The notes: generated by a model from the letters alone, not told the origin. Positions 9,230 to 17,386 are shown, counted from the stretch's first letter. The stretch: DNA of 64,000 bases from Firm-04 sp045600205 (GCA_045600205.1 JAZRXM010000023.1:1-64000), one strand, 5' to 3'. Translations and numbers: made by a program.

Positions 9230-9258
9230 TTGCAATTTTCCAAATATTGCGGTATAAT
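9230..9258 (+). promoter_or_regulatory. Promoter of the hydrolase and YbaK genes
   Basis: TTGCAA, 17 bases, TATAAT. The transcript would begin near 9265, three or so bases before an ATG that opens a 34-codon frame. Confidence 0.78.
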
Positions 9259-9267
9259 GGAAACATC

Positions 9268-9372
9268 ATGAAAGATTTGGGGGTGCGACAAATACAGTGG
9301 TACGTGCAAAAACTGGCTGAATTGCAAAATATTGAGCCGAACATTCTACGAAAAAGAAGCGAATCTGCGTGA
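9268..9372 (+). CDS. Possible short leader ORF, 34 aa
   Basis: An ATG only about 10 bases after the -10 opens a 34-residue frame (MKDLGVRQIQWYVQKL at the start, ending RKRSESA). There is no room for a ribosome binding site, so translation would be leaderless, or would begin at the internal GTG behind TTGGGG. I do not recognise the peptide. It may be a translated leader, a gene remnant or chance. Confidence 0.25.
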   Translation: MKDLGVRQIQWYVQKLAELQNIEPNILRKRSESA

Positions 9373-9393
9373 AAAAGAAAGGACGGATTGAAT

Positions 9394-10281
9394 ATGAAAG
9401 TCACAGAATTCAGTGAAGCAACGAAAAAGGACCACATCCCTGCGCCGTGGGAGCATCTGCTGGGCGCGGAGGATTTTGTCAGCTATATGCCGTCTTATCG
9501 CGGCGGTGCGTATCTGGAGCAGTTTTCGGAGCAGCACACGGAGCATGAAATCATCGGCGGCATGACCTCGTATTTCTATGCGCCTGCCGATACAGAAACG
9601 CCGCATCCGCTGCTTGTATTTCTGCATGGAGCGACCAACGCACTTGCAGGAAAAATCTGTGTGATGCACAGCGGCTGCGAATTGTATGCCTCGCCAAGCT
9701 ATCAGGAAGCAATGGGTGGCGCGTATCTGCTTGTGCCGCTTGCCAATGAAAAAACGGATGAAAACGGAAATCTGACTGACAGCTGGTCGCCGGATTATGT
9801 ACCGGCAATTCGGGATTTGATTCTGGATGTCAAGAAAAAGTACGCAGTATCGAAAGTAATCGTGCTGGGCGGCTCATCGGGCGGATTCATGTCGTGGCTG
9901 GTTACAGAGCAGTGCAGCGATGTTGTCAACGCCTGCGTCCCGATTTCTTCCGGTTATATTCCGAGTGTAGAAATGCTGCATCAGCTTGACAAACAGGGCA
10001 TACGGATGCTGCCTGCGCACGGCAGACACGATGAACTCTGTCCGTTTGCGGAAGCGATCGGCGAGAAAGAGGCGGTGCTGGAATCGTTGACCAATGCCCT
10101 CTGCTACTTCCCCGAGTGGGTGCGTAACGGTGATCACGGCGTAGCGTCGTTGAATTTTGGCTTTGAGATGGGGCAGCACTGTCTGATCAATCAGATTCAG
10201 GCAAACCTGATATTTGATGACGGTACACCGTATGATGCGCGGCTGCCGCAGGGCATCACGGGCTGGATTCGGGATTTATAA
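9394..10281 (+). CDS. Alpha/beta hydrolase, esterase-like
   Basis: Alpha/beta-hydrolase fold protein of 295 aa without a signal peptide, so probably cytoplasmic. The oxyanion region is LVFLHGATNAL and the nucleophile elbow is VLGGSSGGFMSW. A candidate catalytic Asp lies in AHGRHDELCPF and a His in RNGDHGVASLNF. It resembles PHB-depolymerase or feruloyl-esterase-like families, but the substrate is unknown. The ATG at 9394 is used because AAAGGA lies 10 bases upstream; a TTG at 9388 is too close to it. It is followed after 20 bases by the YbaK-type gene, probably in one operon. Confidence 0.8.
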   Translation: MKVTEFSEATKKDHIPAPWEHLLGAEDFVSYMPSYRGGAYLEQFSEQHTEHEIIGGMTSYFYAPADTETPHPLLVFLHGATNALAGKICVMHSGCELYASPSYQEAMGGAYLLVPLANEKTDENGNLTDSWSPDYVPAIRDLILDVKKKYAVSKVIVLGGSSGGFMSWLVTEQCSDVVNACVPISSGYIPSVEMLHQLDKQGIRMLPAHGRHDELCPFAEAIGEKEAVLESLTNALCYFPEWVRNGDHGVASLNFGFEMGQHCLINQIQANLIFDDGTPYDARLPQGITGWIRDL

Positions 10282-10301
10282 TACAGAAAGGACTGTTTTG
10301 G

Positions 10302-10790
10302 TTGGCAAAACAACAGCAAAAAACGAATGCCATGCGCATTCTGGAGCAAAAAAAGCTTCCGCACACCTGCAAATATTACGAATGTGATGAATTTCACGAT
10401 GCATTGCAGATTGCGGAAAAGTTGGGACAGAATCCCGCGCAGACCTTCAAGACCCTGATGTGTTCGGGCAAAAGCGGTGGCTTTTACGCATTTGTTCTGC
10501 CGGGTCCCGCAACGCTTGATTTGAAGAAAGCGGCTGCTGCTGCGGGAGAAAAGTCCGTGGCGATGCTTCCCGTGAAAGATATTCAGCAAGTGACGGGATA
10601 TATTCGGGGCGGCTGCACGGCAATCGGGATGAAGAAAGACTATCCTGTGTTTTTGGATGCAGCGGCGGCGCAGTATGAGGAGATTTACGTAAGCGGCGGG
10701 CGGCTTGGCGCAGAGATTATTCTTTCACCTGATACATTTTTGCAGGCAACGGGCGGTAAAATGCTGCCGTTGACGCTTGCGGAGGAATAA
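10302..10790 (+). CDS. ybaK: Aminoacyl-tRNA deacylase, YbaK/EbsC type
   Basis: Trans-editing enzyme of the prolyl-tRNA editing superfamily (162 aa), which hydrolyses mischarged Cys-tRNA(Pro). Family signatures are the PAQTFKTLM region, FVLPGPATLDLKKAAAA, IRGGCTAIGMKKDYPVF and the C-terminal SGGRLGAEIILSP. The start is TTG at 10302, preceded by AGAAAGGA; no ATG fits the N-terminus better. It is the second gene behind the promoter at 9230. Confidence 0.9.
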   Translation: MAKQQQKTNAMRILEQKKLPHTCKYYECDEFHDALQIAEKLGQNPAQTFKTLMCSGKSGGFYAFVLPGPATLDLKKAAAAAGEKSVAMLPVKDIQQVTGYIRGGCTAIGMKKDYPVFLDAAAAQYEEIYVSGGRLGAEIILSPDTFLQATGGKMLPLTLAEE

Positions 10791-10833
10791 ACAAAAAGAA
10801 AGCTTTACCTGATGAGCATCGGGTAAAGCTTTC
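10788..10833 (-). terminator. Terminator of the Thr-rich lipoprotein gene
   Basis: Arms GAAAGCTTTACC (10798-10809) and GGTAAAGCTTTC (10822-10833) form a 12-bp stem. Read on the minus strand it is followed by TTCTTTTTGTTT. It may also stop plus-strand transcription from ybaK. Confidence 0.8.
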
Positions 10834-10850
10834 GCATTTGGTGTATGCCG

Positions 10851-11624
10851 TTATTGAACCGCTTGCGTTGTTGCGGGAGCGGTAGTTGTGGTGTCGGGGG
10901 CAGAGATTGCAGCGGGGTCCGGTTTTTCGAGCAGATTCACGAAATCGCCCATCAGATTTTCGCCGCAGCAGTCAAACGGATTCACGAAGTACCATTCCAG
11001 TGTAGCGACATTGTCCTTATGGTTCTCCATAAGCTGAATTGCCGCCTGACCGGTCTGAGCGGGCTGTACGGCAAAACTTTCCGGACGGGTGCCGTTCAGA
11101 GCCTCGTAGTAGTCGAGTGCGAGCTTGCCGAGCTGGTCATAGTTGTAGAATTCCTGTTCTTTGTCGCTGACGCAGTCGAGGGAAAGTTCTCTGCCGTCCT
11201 CCCATTTGAGGCTGATGACGGAATCGCTGTAGCGCAGCAGGGTAGCTTTTTCGGTATCTTCCGCACCGCCGATATGGAAGGTGATGGTAGAAGTTGCCTT
11301 ATCGAATTCGGTCTGGAACGGAACGCCCGTACCTGTTTCGATGGTGCGGATGGAACCGCTGCCGTCTGCGCGGAACACGTAAACGGTCTCGCTGTATGTA
11401 ATATCGAGGAATGTGCCGACAGGCGCGTCTGCCTCACCGATGACGGGCTCTGCGGGGGCAGTTGTCGTGATAACTGCGGGAGCCGTTGTGGTAGCAGCCG
11501 TGGTCTGAGCGGCTTCTGTGGTCGTAGTGGTTTGGGGATTTTGGCTATTTGCAGCGGGGGTATCATCGCAGCCCATGCAGCAAAGTGCGGAGCAGATCAC
11601 CGCAGCCAGAATCAACTTTTTCAT
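10851..11624 (-). CDS. Thr-rich lipoprotein of unknown function
   Basis: Predicted lipoprotein of 257 aa. A short signal peptide ends in the lipobox ALCCMGC with acylated C19. A low-complexity Thr/Ala linker (about residues 30-60) leads to a globular domain (about 65-235), and a second Thr-rich tail closes the protein. I do not recognise the globular domain; it starts VGTFLDITYSETVYVFRADG, consistent with a beta-rich fold. Thr linkers of this kind are typical of surface proteins in dockerin-bearing ruminococci. AAAAAGGACGC precedes the ATG. It is monocistronic between its own promoter and terminator. Confidence 0.8.
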   Translation of the reverse strand: MKKLILAAVICSALCCMGCDDTPAANSQNPQTTTTTEAAQTTAATTTAPAVITTTAPAEPVIGEADAPVGTFLDITYSETVYVFRADGSGSIRTIETGTGVPFQTEFDKATSTITFHIGGAEDTEKATLLRYSDSVISLKWEDGRELSLDCVSDKEQEFYNYDQLGKLALDYYEALNGTRPESFAVQPAQTGQAAIQLMENHKDNVATLEWYFVNPFDCCGENLMGDFVNLLEKPDPAAISAPDTTTTAPATTQAVQ

Positions 11625-11680
11625 GAAATCAGCGTCCTTTTTAAAGTTTTGTGTCTGACAAAGCAGGCACTCTGAGCAGT

Positions 11681-11709
11681 ATTATAACATACTTTTCGGC
11701 AGTTGTCCA
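11681..11709 (-). promoter_or_regulatory. Promoter of the Thr-rich lipoprotein gene
   Basis: On the minus strand TGGACA, 17 bases, TATAAT with TGT extended -10, 56 bases before the start. Confidence 0.72.
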
Positions 11710-11797
11710 GTATTTTTTTATTTGTTCGCATTATATAGCAAATTTTTTAATATTAAAATGAAAAATGGGTATTCCACACAAGCTTTTGGCAATCAGA

Positions 11798-11826
11798 TTG
11801 ACATTTCGCACCGAATATGTTAAAAT
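11798..11826 (+). promoter_or_regulatory. Promoter of the candidate small RNA
   Basis: TTGACA, 17 bases, TAAAAT with TGT extended -10. No plus-strand gene follows for almost 7 kb, only a terminator 113 bases downstream. Confidence 0.8.
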
Positions 11827-11832
11827 ATTATC

Positions 11833-11971
11833 TGTCATGAGATCTACCTTATGTTTCTGTTGCGTGCATCAGGCTGAAAAGCCGACTGATACACATCCGA
11901 ATTTCTCTTTATTTGGCGTTTGGTCGCAAGAACGCCGACCCCTCCCACCAAAGCAGGAGGGGCATTTTTTT
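11833..11971 (+). ncRNA. Candidate structured small RNA, about 138 nt
   Basis: This RNA is defined by the promoter at 11798-11826 and the terminator at 11939-11971, between two minus-strand genes. Visible structure: an arm GTG-ATCA-GGCT closed by a GAAA tetraloop (11864-11894); then a hairpin GGCGTT/AACGCC (11915-11920 with 11931-11936) whose loop bases GGTC (11922-11925) can pair with GACC (11937-11940) as an H-type pseudoknot; then the terminator, whose left arm shares bases 11939-11940 with that pairing. It does not look like 6S, SRP, tmRNA or RNase P RNA. The family is unknown. Confidence 0.7.
11939..11971 (+). terminator. Terminator of the small RNA
   Basis: CCCCTCC (11939-11945) pairs with GGAGGGG (11956-11962) and is followed by CATTTTTTT. 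The T-run is present only on the plus strand. Confidence 0.9.
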
Positions 11972-11973
11972 GA

Positions 11974-12327
11974 TTACTTATCCTTGGCGTGAAAGCAGAC
12001 CGCAGCGAGCAGACCAAACAGCATGGCAGCGGAAATACCGCCGGCAGCAGAGGTCAGACCGCCCGTGAAAATACCGAGCATACCGTCTTTGTCAATAGAT
12101 TTACGGATGCCCTGTGCGAGGAGGTTTCCGAAGCCGGAGAGCGGCACGGATGCGCCTGCGCCAGCAAAATCGACGAGTTTGGGGTAGATTCCGACGGCAC
12201 CGAGCAAAACGCCGCCGACGACATAGCCGACGAGGATGCGGGCAGGGGTCAGCTTGGTGTAGTCAATGAGGAGCTGTCCGATGACACAGAGCAAACCGCC
12301 GATGACAAAAGCCCATACATACGTCAT
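11974..12327 (-). CDS. spoVAE: Stage V sporulation protein AE
   Basis: Small integral membrane protein (117 aa) of the SpoVA channel, which moves Ca-dipicolinate into the forespore and out at germination. Hydrophobic segments at about 3-22, 30-50 and 88-112 and the blocks GQLLIDYTKLTPARILV and GFGNLLAQGIRKSIDKDG match the SpoVAE(b) family. The ATG overlaps the spoVAD stop by four bases (ATGA), so the two are translationally coupled. No spoVAC lies beside them. Confidence 0.92.
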   Translation of the reverse strand: MTYVWAFVIGGLLCVIGQLLIDYTKLTPARILVGYVVGGVLLGAVGIYPKLVDFAGAGASVPLSGFGNLLAQGIRKSIDKDGMLGIFTGGLTSAAGGISAAMLFGLLAAVCFHAKDK

Positions 12328-13331
12328 AAACAGCGCACCTCCGATGAAAAATGCACCAGATGTGCAATTCCGGGGATACTTTCGCCCTGTTGACAGAGCA
12401 TCGGGGAGAGCAGCGCACCGGTTGCGGTAAACAGCAGATTTTTATACGCACCTGCGGCAATTTTCGGGAGAAAATACCCGCAGAGGATGCTTGCGGAGCA
12501 GCCGCAGCCCGAGCCGCCCGCGTGGGTATCCTGCGTCGTGTGATCGAACATCATCACGCCGCAGTCCTTGTGCTGCACGGAGATGTCGAATCCGTTATCG
12601 CGCATCAGCTGATACAGCAAATTGCTGCCGACCACGCCCAGATCTCCCGTCACGATGGCATCGTAGTCGGAAGGGCGGGAATTGGTTTCCCGCAGGTATC
12701 GGGTGATGGTATCAGCGGCAGCGGGAGCCATTGCGGCGCCCATGTTGTTGGCATCCGTGATGCCGAAGTCCCGAATGATGCCGATACAGCCGCCGACCAG
12801 ATAGGGCGGATTTTCGCTGGTTTGCAGTAAAACCGCGCCTGATGCGGTACAGGTCCACTGTGCATTGGGGGTACGCTGTGCGCCGTAGGAGAGCGGGAAC
12901 CGAAACTGGCGTTCCGCGCTGGAAAAATGAGAGGAAGTCAGGACGGCGGCGCGATGCAGTTGTCCGCTTCCGATGCCGAGCGCACCGAGCAGCAGGCCCT
13001 CCGCCATGGTTGAGCAGGCACCGTAGATTCCGAAAAAGGGAATGTTCATATGCCGCAGTCCAAAGCTGGAACTGGTACATTGATTGATGAGGTCGCCTGC
13101 AAACACGGCATCCAGTTCGTCCGCATCGAGGTGTGCATTCTGCAAAAGCTGTAGTATGGTACGCCGCTGCAATTCACTTTCCGCCTGTTCCCAGGTTTCC
13201 TTACCGAAATGGCTGTCCGCCTCGGTGCAGTCAAAACAGAACCCCATGGGACCCTCGGCTTCTTTTTTCCCGACGGTGCTTGACCAGGCGGCAACGGAGG
13301 GCGGCGCGGGAAATTGTAAAATTCGATTCAT
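12324..13331 (-). CDS. spoVAD: Stage V sporulation protein AD
   Basis: SpoVAD (335 aa) has a thiolase-like fold and binds dipicolinic acid for the SpoVA complex in the spore inner membrane. Family blocks are CSTMAEGLLLGALGIGSG, FRFPLSYGAQRTP, DANNMGAAMAPAAADTI and a C-terminal HAGGSGCGCSASIL. The start at 13331 (MNRILQFP) follows AAAGGAGC; a possible upstream frame extension is not needed. It is the first gene of a two-gene unit with spoVAE. A strong vegetative promoter was not found upstream, which fits forespore-specific control, but no sigma-G site could be called. Confidence 0.92.
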   Translation of the reverse strand: MNRILQFPAPPSVAAWSSTVGKKEAEGPMGFCFDCTEADSHFGKETWEQAESELQRRTILQLLQNAHLDADELDAVFAGDLINQCTSSSFGLRHMNIPFFGIYGACSTMAEGLLLGALGIGSGQLHRAAVLTSSHFSSAERQFRFPLSYGAQRTPNAQWTCTASGAVLLQTSENPPYLVGGCIGIIRDFGITDANNMGAAMAPAAADTITRYLRETNSRPSDYDAIVTGDLGVVGSNLLYQLMRDNGFDISVQHKDCGVMMFDHTTQDTHAGGSGCGCSASILCGYFLPKIAAGAYKNLLFTATGALLSPMLCQQGESIPGIAHLVHFSSEVRCL

Positions 13332-13414
13332 GGCAAACGCTCCTTTCAAAGAAAGTGTATCCTGATTCTTTGAAATTATGCGTGATCGAGCGTGCTTCCG
13401 CCTAGCGCACAGGC

Positions 13415-13458
13415 GATAAAAAAGACTTCGTTCTCAGAAGGGAGAGAGCGAAGTCTTT
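13415..13458 (-). terminator. Terminator of the GNAT gene
   Basis: AAAGACTTCG at 13421-13430 pairs with CGAAGTCTTT at 13449-13458, extended by partly paired GAGA/TCTC. A T-run follows on the minus strand (A-run 13417-13423). Confidence 0.85.
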
Positions 13459-13465
13459 ATTGTGT

Positions 13466-13921
13466 TTATAAAGCAATGCGGCGGAAATTGGAATTCGGCG
13501 TAAAACCGAGGGATTCGTAAAGTTTGACGCCATCATCGGAAGCAGCGACATATACTTCACCGCAGCCGCGTTCTTTTGCAAGGCGGAGCAGTTTGCGCAT
13601 CATGGCACTGGCGATGCCCATGCGGCGGTATGCAGGAGCGGTGAATACGGAATTGACCATGCCGAGCCGTCCTGTGGGATTGGCGTAGTAAGGTGGTTTT
13701 ACGAAATAGCTGATACCCGCCATCGCAATGGGGACGCCGTCAGCGATTGCGACGAGGTAGGTATGTGAGCCTGTGACGACCGCCTCCTGAAAATAGCTGT
13801 AGAGGGCATCGTGGATGTCGCAAGTAGCTTCTTTGCCCTCCTCGCGGAGTTCTGCGATGCGCATATTGACCAGCGCATCAATATCGTATGTAGCCGCACT
13901 GCGGATGACCCAGGTTGTCAT
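13466..13921 (-). CDS. GNAT family N-acetyltransferase
   Basis: GNAT-fold acetyltransferase of 151 aa. Motif A, which binds acetyl-CoA, is visible as VFTAPAYRRMGIASAMMRKL, and motif B is near LYESLGF. The acceptor substrate cannot be told from the sequence. GGGAGG lies upstream of the ATG. The gene starts 40 bases after the mutY stop on the same strand and ends at a strong terminator, so it is probably the last gene of the glnN-mutY-GNAT run. Confidence 0.88.
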   Translation of the reverse strand: MTTWVIRSAATYDIDALVNMRIAELREEGKEATCDIHDALYSYFQEAVVTGSHTYLVAIADGVPIAMAGISYFVKPPYYANPTGRLGMVNSVFTAPAYRRMGIASAMMRKLLRLAKERGCGEVYVAASDDGVKLYESLGFTPNSNFRRIAL

Positions 13922-13961
13922 AAAAAAATCCTCCCATATTTCATCTGTGGTTATATTTTAT

Positions 13962-15038
13962 CTATATATTGCGGGATTTCGAAGGGTTGTCTTCCTCAGG
14001 CAAACAAATGCGAAATGCGGTAGGGAGCGGAGTTTCCTCTGCCAGAGCCGCTTTGGTGACCCATGTGAAATCCTCTGAAGCGTGTCTGCATTCGAGGTAC
14101 ATGCAAGTCATATGCCATTCGATGTGCGTAAAAATATGTGTGCGTTCCCTGACCGAGAAAATTTCAGTCGGTTGACAGTTCCAAGCGGTTTCCGCAGCAC
14201 GCAGAGCCTCTTGTGCGTTTCGTTTTCCGTCCAGATGCGGCAGTTCCCAGAGTCCCGCGAGCAGACCTTTAGCGGGACGTTTTCTGACGGCAATGCGCCC
14301 ATTACAAATCATTGTGTAGACGGTATATTCTTCGATGCGTCTGGATTTTTTCTCACGCCGTACAGGGAATTGGTCGGTCGTATCGGTCAAATGCGCCTTA
14401 CAGAGGTCGCAGCACGGGCAGCTTTCGCAATGTGGCGTGCCGTTTGGAACACAAACCGTTGCGCCGAGCTCCATGAGTGCCTGAGTGAGCATATCGCAGT
14501 GTTTGCAGGTTTCGTAGACGGTTTTCAGTTTTTGCCGCATTTCCTTTTTGACGTTTCCCTCGTCAATGCAGCCGGAATCCGCCAGCAGTCTGGTGATGAC
14601 GCGGAGGACATTGCCGTCCACGGCGGGTTCGGGCAGTCCGAAGCAAATGGAAGCGACTGCACCCGCGGTGTAGTCACCGATGCCTGAAAGTCCGCGTATC
14701 TGCGTATATTCTGACGGAAACACCCCATTGTATTCTGTCATGATCTGGTTTGCGGCCTTGGCAAGATTCCGTGCGCGGCTGTAGTACCCCAGTCCCTCCC
14801 AGAGTTTGAGGAGTTTTTCCTCGCTGCAACGGGCGAGTGCGTCGATGTCGGGTAATTCCTGTAAAAATCGGAGATAGTACGGTTTGACTGCCTCAACGCG
14901 GGTTTGCTGGAGCATGATTTCGGAGAGCCACACATGGTACGGGATCTTATCTTTGCGCCACGGCAGATCGCGGGCGTTTTGAGCGAACCACGGCAGGAGA
15001 CGGTCGGGGAGAGCGGCAAGGCGTTGTGCATCGTTCAT
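13962..15038 (-). CDS. mutY: A/G-specific adenine glycosylase
   Basis: MutY (358 aa) removes adenine paired with 8-oxoguanine. Catalytic Glu is probably E40 (WLSEIMLQQTRV). The helix-hairpin-helix with catalytic Asp is LSGIGDYTAGAVAS. The 4Fe-4S ligands are seen in CVPNGTPHCESCPCCDLC. A C-terminal NUDIX-like domain (about 225-345) with THIFTHIEWHM reads 8-oxoG. Length is normal. GAGGTTGCCCCT precedes the ATG. It follows glnN by 60 bases with a hairpin between them. Confidence 0.96.
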   Translation of the reverse strand: MNDAQRLAALPDRLLPWFAQNARDLPWRKDKIPYHVWLSEIMLQQTRVEAVKPYYLRFLQELPDIDALARCSEEKLLKLWEGLGYYSRARNLAKAANQIMTEYNGVFPSEYTQIRGLSGIGDYTAGAVASICFGLPEPAVDGNVLRVITRLLADSGCIDEGNVKKEMRQKLKTVYETCKHCDMLTQALMELGATVCVPNGTPHCESCPCCDLCKAHLTDTTDQFPVRREKKSRRIEEYTVYTMICNGRIAVRKRPAKGLLAGLWELPHLDGKRNAQEALRAAETAWNCQPTEIFSVRERTHIFTHIEWHMTCMYLECRHASEDFTWVTKAALAEETPLPTAFRICLPEEDNPSKSRNI

Positions 15039-15060
15039 AGGGGCAACCTCAATGAAGTAG

Positions 15061-15092
15061 CTGTGCTGCCCACGTTTCCGAGGACAGCACAG
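15061..15092 (-). other. Hairpin between glnN and mutY
   Basis: CTGTGCTGCCC (15061-15071) and GGACAGCACAG (15082-15092) form a stem directly behind the glnN stop. No T-run follows, so partial termination or RNA processing is more likely than full termination. Confidence 0.5.
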
Positions 15093-15098
15093 GGAATT

Positions 15099-17228
15099 TC
15101 AGATATTGTAGAGAATGTCGGTATACGACGGGAACGGCCATTGCTCAGAGGGAACGAGCAATTCGAGGGCATCAGCGGAGGTACGCAGGCGTTCCATGGC
15201 GGGGACGACCTGTTTGCGGTAAGCCCAGGCTTTTTCGATGATGTCGTTCTGAGCGGCGGCGTTGCGGATTTTGTCGCGCAGTTCGTTGGCAGCGGCAAAA
15301 AGGCTTTCGGTCAGGTCGCTGATCTGAGAGAGCTGTGTTTCCTCAACAATGGAGCGGATGCGCAGGTCCTCAAACATCTCGCGTTTGGAGCGGATTGCGT
15401 CACAAAGCTGCTTGGTGTAAGAGATGCAGACGGGCAAAATCTTTTTGCGTGCCATATCGAGCATGGTTTTTGCTTCAATACCGACTGTTTTGCAGTAGTT
15501 ATCGAGCAGGATCTCCTTGCGGGAGGTGACTTCTGCGCGGGTAAGGATGTTATAACGCTCAAACAGTTCGACAAATTCGGGTCTGTCGTATTGGAGCAGA
15601 GCCTCGACGGTAGAGGGGTAGTCGGGCAGACCGCGGCGTTTGCATTCTTCGACCCACTCATCGCCGTAGCCGTTGCCGTTGAAGATGACGTCCTTATTTT
15701 CGCGGATGGTACGGACGAGCAGTTCACGGAGTGCCTTGTCGAAGTCGGGAGCCTGTTCCAGTTCGGTAGCAAACTGGTCGATTTCCCAAGCGAACAGGGT
15801 GTTCATCATGAAGTTGCAGCAGGAAATGGAGTCGGCAGCACCGAGCATACGGAATTCGAATTTGTTGCCTGTGAAAGCCATCGGGGAGGTACGGTTGCGG
15901 TCGGTGGTATCCTTGCGGAACTGCGGCATGGCGTCCACGCCGATATTGAACGAGGTTTTGCCGCGTGTCACAACGGATTTGCCTTGTTCGATGGCTTCGA
16001 GCACCTGTTCGAGGTCATCGCCGATGAAAACGGAGATGACGGTCGGCGGAGCTTCATTGCCGCCCAGACGGCAGTCGTTGCCGGCGGAGGCGGAAGCCAG
16101 ACGCAGCAGCGGGGCAAATTCCTTGACGCCCTTGAGGATCGCGCAGAGAATGAGCAAAAACTGGAGATTCTCCTGCGGGGTATCGCCCGGGTCGAGCAGA
16201 TTCTGACCGTCGTCGGTGGTCAAAGACCAGTTGTTGTGCTTACCGGAGCCGCTGATACCTGCAAACGGTTTTTCGTGCAGCAGGCAGACCAGACCGTGTT
16301 TCTGAGCGATTTTTTTCATCAGCTCCATGGTGAGCTGGTTGTGGTCTGCGGCGATATTGGAGGTCGTATAGACAGGAGCAAGTTCGTGCTGAGCGGGTGC
16401 GACCTCGTTATGTTCTGTTTTCGCGTAAATGCCGAGTTTCCAGAGCTCCTCGTCGAGTTCGCGCATGAAATCGGAAACGCGCTGCGTAAGGTTTCCGAAG
16501 TAGTGGTCGTCCATTTCCTCGCCTTTCGGGGGCATTGCGCCGAACAGTGTGCGTCCCGTGAGGATCAGGTCCTCGCGCTGGTCGTAGGCTTCCTTGTCGA
16601 TGAGGAAGTACTCCTGTTCGGGACCGACAGTGGTGACGACGCGCTGAACGGTATCGTTGCCGAACAGTCTGAGCAGTCTGACGGTCTGCTTGCTGACGAC
16701 TTCCATCGAGCGCAGCAGCGGCGTTTTCTTATCGAGCACCTCACCGGTGTATGCGCAGAAAGCGGTAGGGATGCAGAGGGTGCGGTCTTTGATGAAGGCA
16801 TCGGAGGTGGGGTCCCAGGCGGTATAGCCTCTTGCCTCGAAGGTGGCGCGCAAGCCGCCCGAGGGGAACGAGGAGGCGTCGGGTTCGCCCTTAATGAGTT
16901 CCTTGCCGGAAAATTCGAGGATGACGCCGCTGCCGGCGGGTGTGAGGAAGGCGTCGTGTTTTTCGGCAGTGACACCGGTCATTGGCTGGAACCAGTGGGT
17001 ATAGTGGGTGCAGCCCTTGGCAACGGCCCAGTCCTTCATGGCACTGGCGACGACGTCGGCGGTGTCTTTGGGGAGCGGGGTACCCATGCGCTTGGTATTC
17101 ATAACCGCCTCAAAAACCTTGTGCGGGAGGCAGCTTATCATGACACTTTCGTTGAAAACATTGCAGCCGAAGTAGGCATCGGGACGTTTTGCGGCATTGG
17201 AATCGCCGTTTGAATCAAAAATCTGCAT
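15099..17228 (-). CDS. glnN: Glutamine synthetase type III
   Basis: Type III glutamine synthetase (709 aa, normal for GSIII), making glutamine from glutamate, ammonium and ATP. Family blocks are seen in TVGPEQEYFLIDK, TEHNEVAPAQHELAPVY, CLLHEKPFAGISGSGKHNNW and the Arg-rich RNRTSPMAFTGNKFEFRML near the active site. The C-terminal half is helical, as in GSIII. AAGGAGGAAC precedes the ATG, with a short hairpin (17243-17260, arms GTCGGG/CCCGAC) just upstream of it. No PII or ammonium transporter gene is adjacent. Confidence 0.96.
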   Translation of the reverse strand: MQIFDSNGDSNAAKRPDAYFGCNVFNESVMISCLPHKVFEAVMNTKRMGTPLPKDTADVVASAMKDWAVAKGCTHYTHWFQPMTGVTAEKHDAFLTPAGSGVILEFSGKELIKGEPDASSFPSGGLRATFEARGYTAWDPTSDAFIKDRTLCIPTAFCAYTGEVLDKKTPLLRSMEVVSKQTVRLLRLFGNDTVQRVVTTVGPEQEYFLIDKEAYDQREDLILTGRTLFGAMPPKGEEMDDHYFGNLTQRVSDFMRELDEELWKLGIYAKTEHNEVAPAQHELAPVYTTSNIAADHNQLTMELMKKIAQKHGLVCLLHEKPFAGISGSGKHNNWSLTTDDGQNLLDPGDTPQENLQFLLILCAILKGVKEFAPLLRLASASAGNDCRLGGNEAPPTVISVFIGDDLEQVLEAIEQGKSVVTRGKTSFNIGVDAMPQFRKDTTDRNRTSPMAFTGNKFEFRMLGAADSISCCNFMMNTLFAWEIDQFATELEQAPDFDKALRELLVRTIRENKDVIFNGNGYGDEWVEECKRRGLPDYPSTVEALLQYDRPEFVELFERYNILTRAEVTSRKEILLDNYCKTVGIEAKTMLDMARKKILPVCISYTKQLCDAIRSKREMFEDLRIRSIVEETQLSQISDLTESLFAAANELRDKIRNAAAQNDIIEKAWAYRKQVVPAMERLRTSADALELLVPSEQWPFPSYTDILYNI

Positions 17229-17275
17229 TTGTTCCTCCTTATGTCGGGGATTTTCCCGACAATCTATTCCACACT

Positions 17276-17304
17276 ATTATAGCAGAAATCGCATAGAAAA
17301 TCAA
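17276..17304 (-). promoter_or_regulatory. Promoter of glnN
   Basis: On the minus strand TTGATT, 17 bases, TATAAT with TGC extended -10, 48 bases before the start. Confidence 0.78.
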
Positions 17305-17345
17305 GTCCCAAGCGTGAGAAAATCGAATTTTTGTCTGCAAGGGAT

Positions 17346-17386
17346 ACAAAATGCCGCCGATGACGGATCACCGACGGAATTTTGCA
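17346..17386 (-). terminator. Imperfect hairpin behind the Thr-stalk gene
   Basis: ACAAAATGCCGCCGATGA and the facing strand to ATTTTGC form an interrupted stem, 15 bases after the stop of the minus-strand gene. There is no T-run, so this is a weak terminator call. Confidence 0.35.

Noticed and set aside
13332..13420. A sigma-F/G-like promoter (GCATA and GGATACACTT) before spoVAD
   Set aside because: The spacer is one base short and the -10 deviates from both consensus forms, so it cannot be called.
14904..17213. A very long open frame (769 codons) on the plus strand opposite mutY and glnN
   Set aside because: It runs antisense through two well-recognised genes and has no family signature; its length follows from the codon bias of the true genes.
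17228..17275. A glutamine riboswitch ahead of glnN
   Set aside because: The leader is under 50 bases and contains only a small hairpin; the known conserved sequences are absent.
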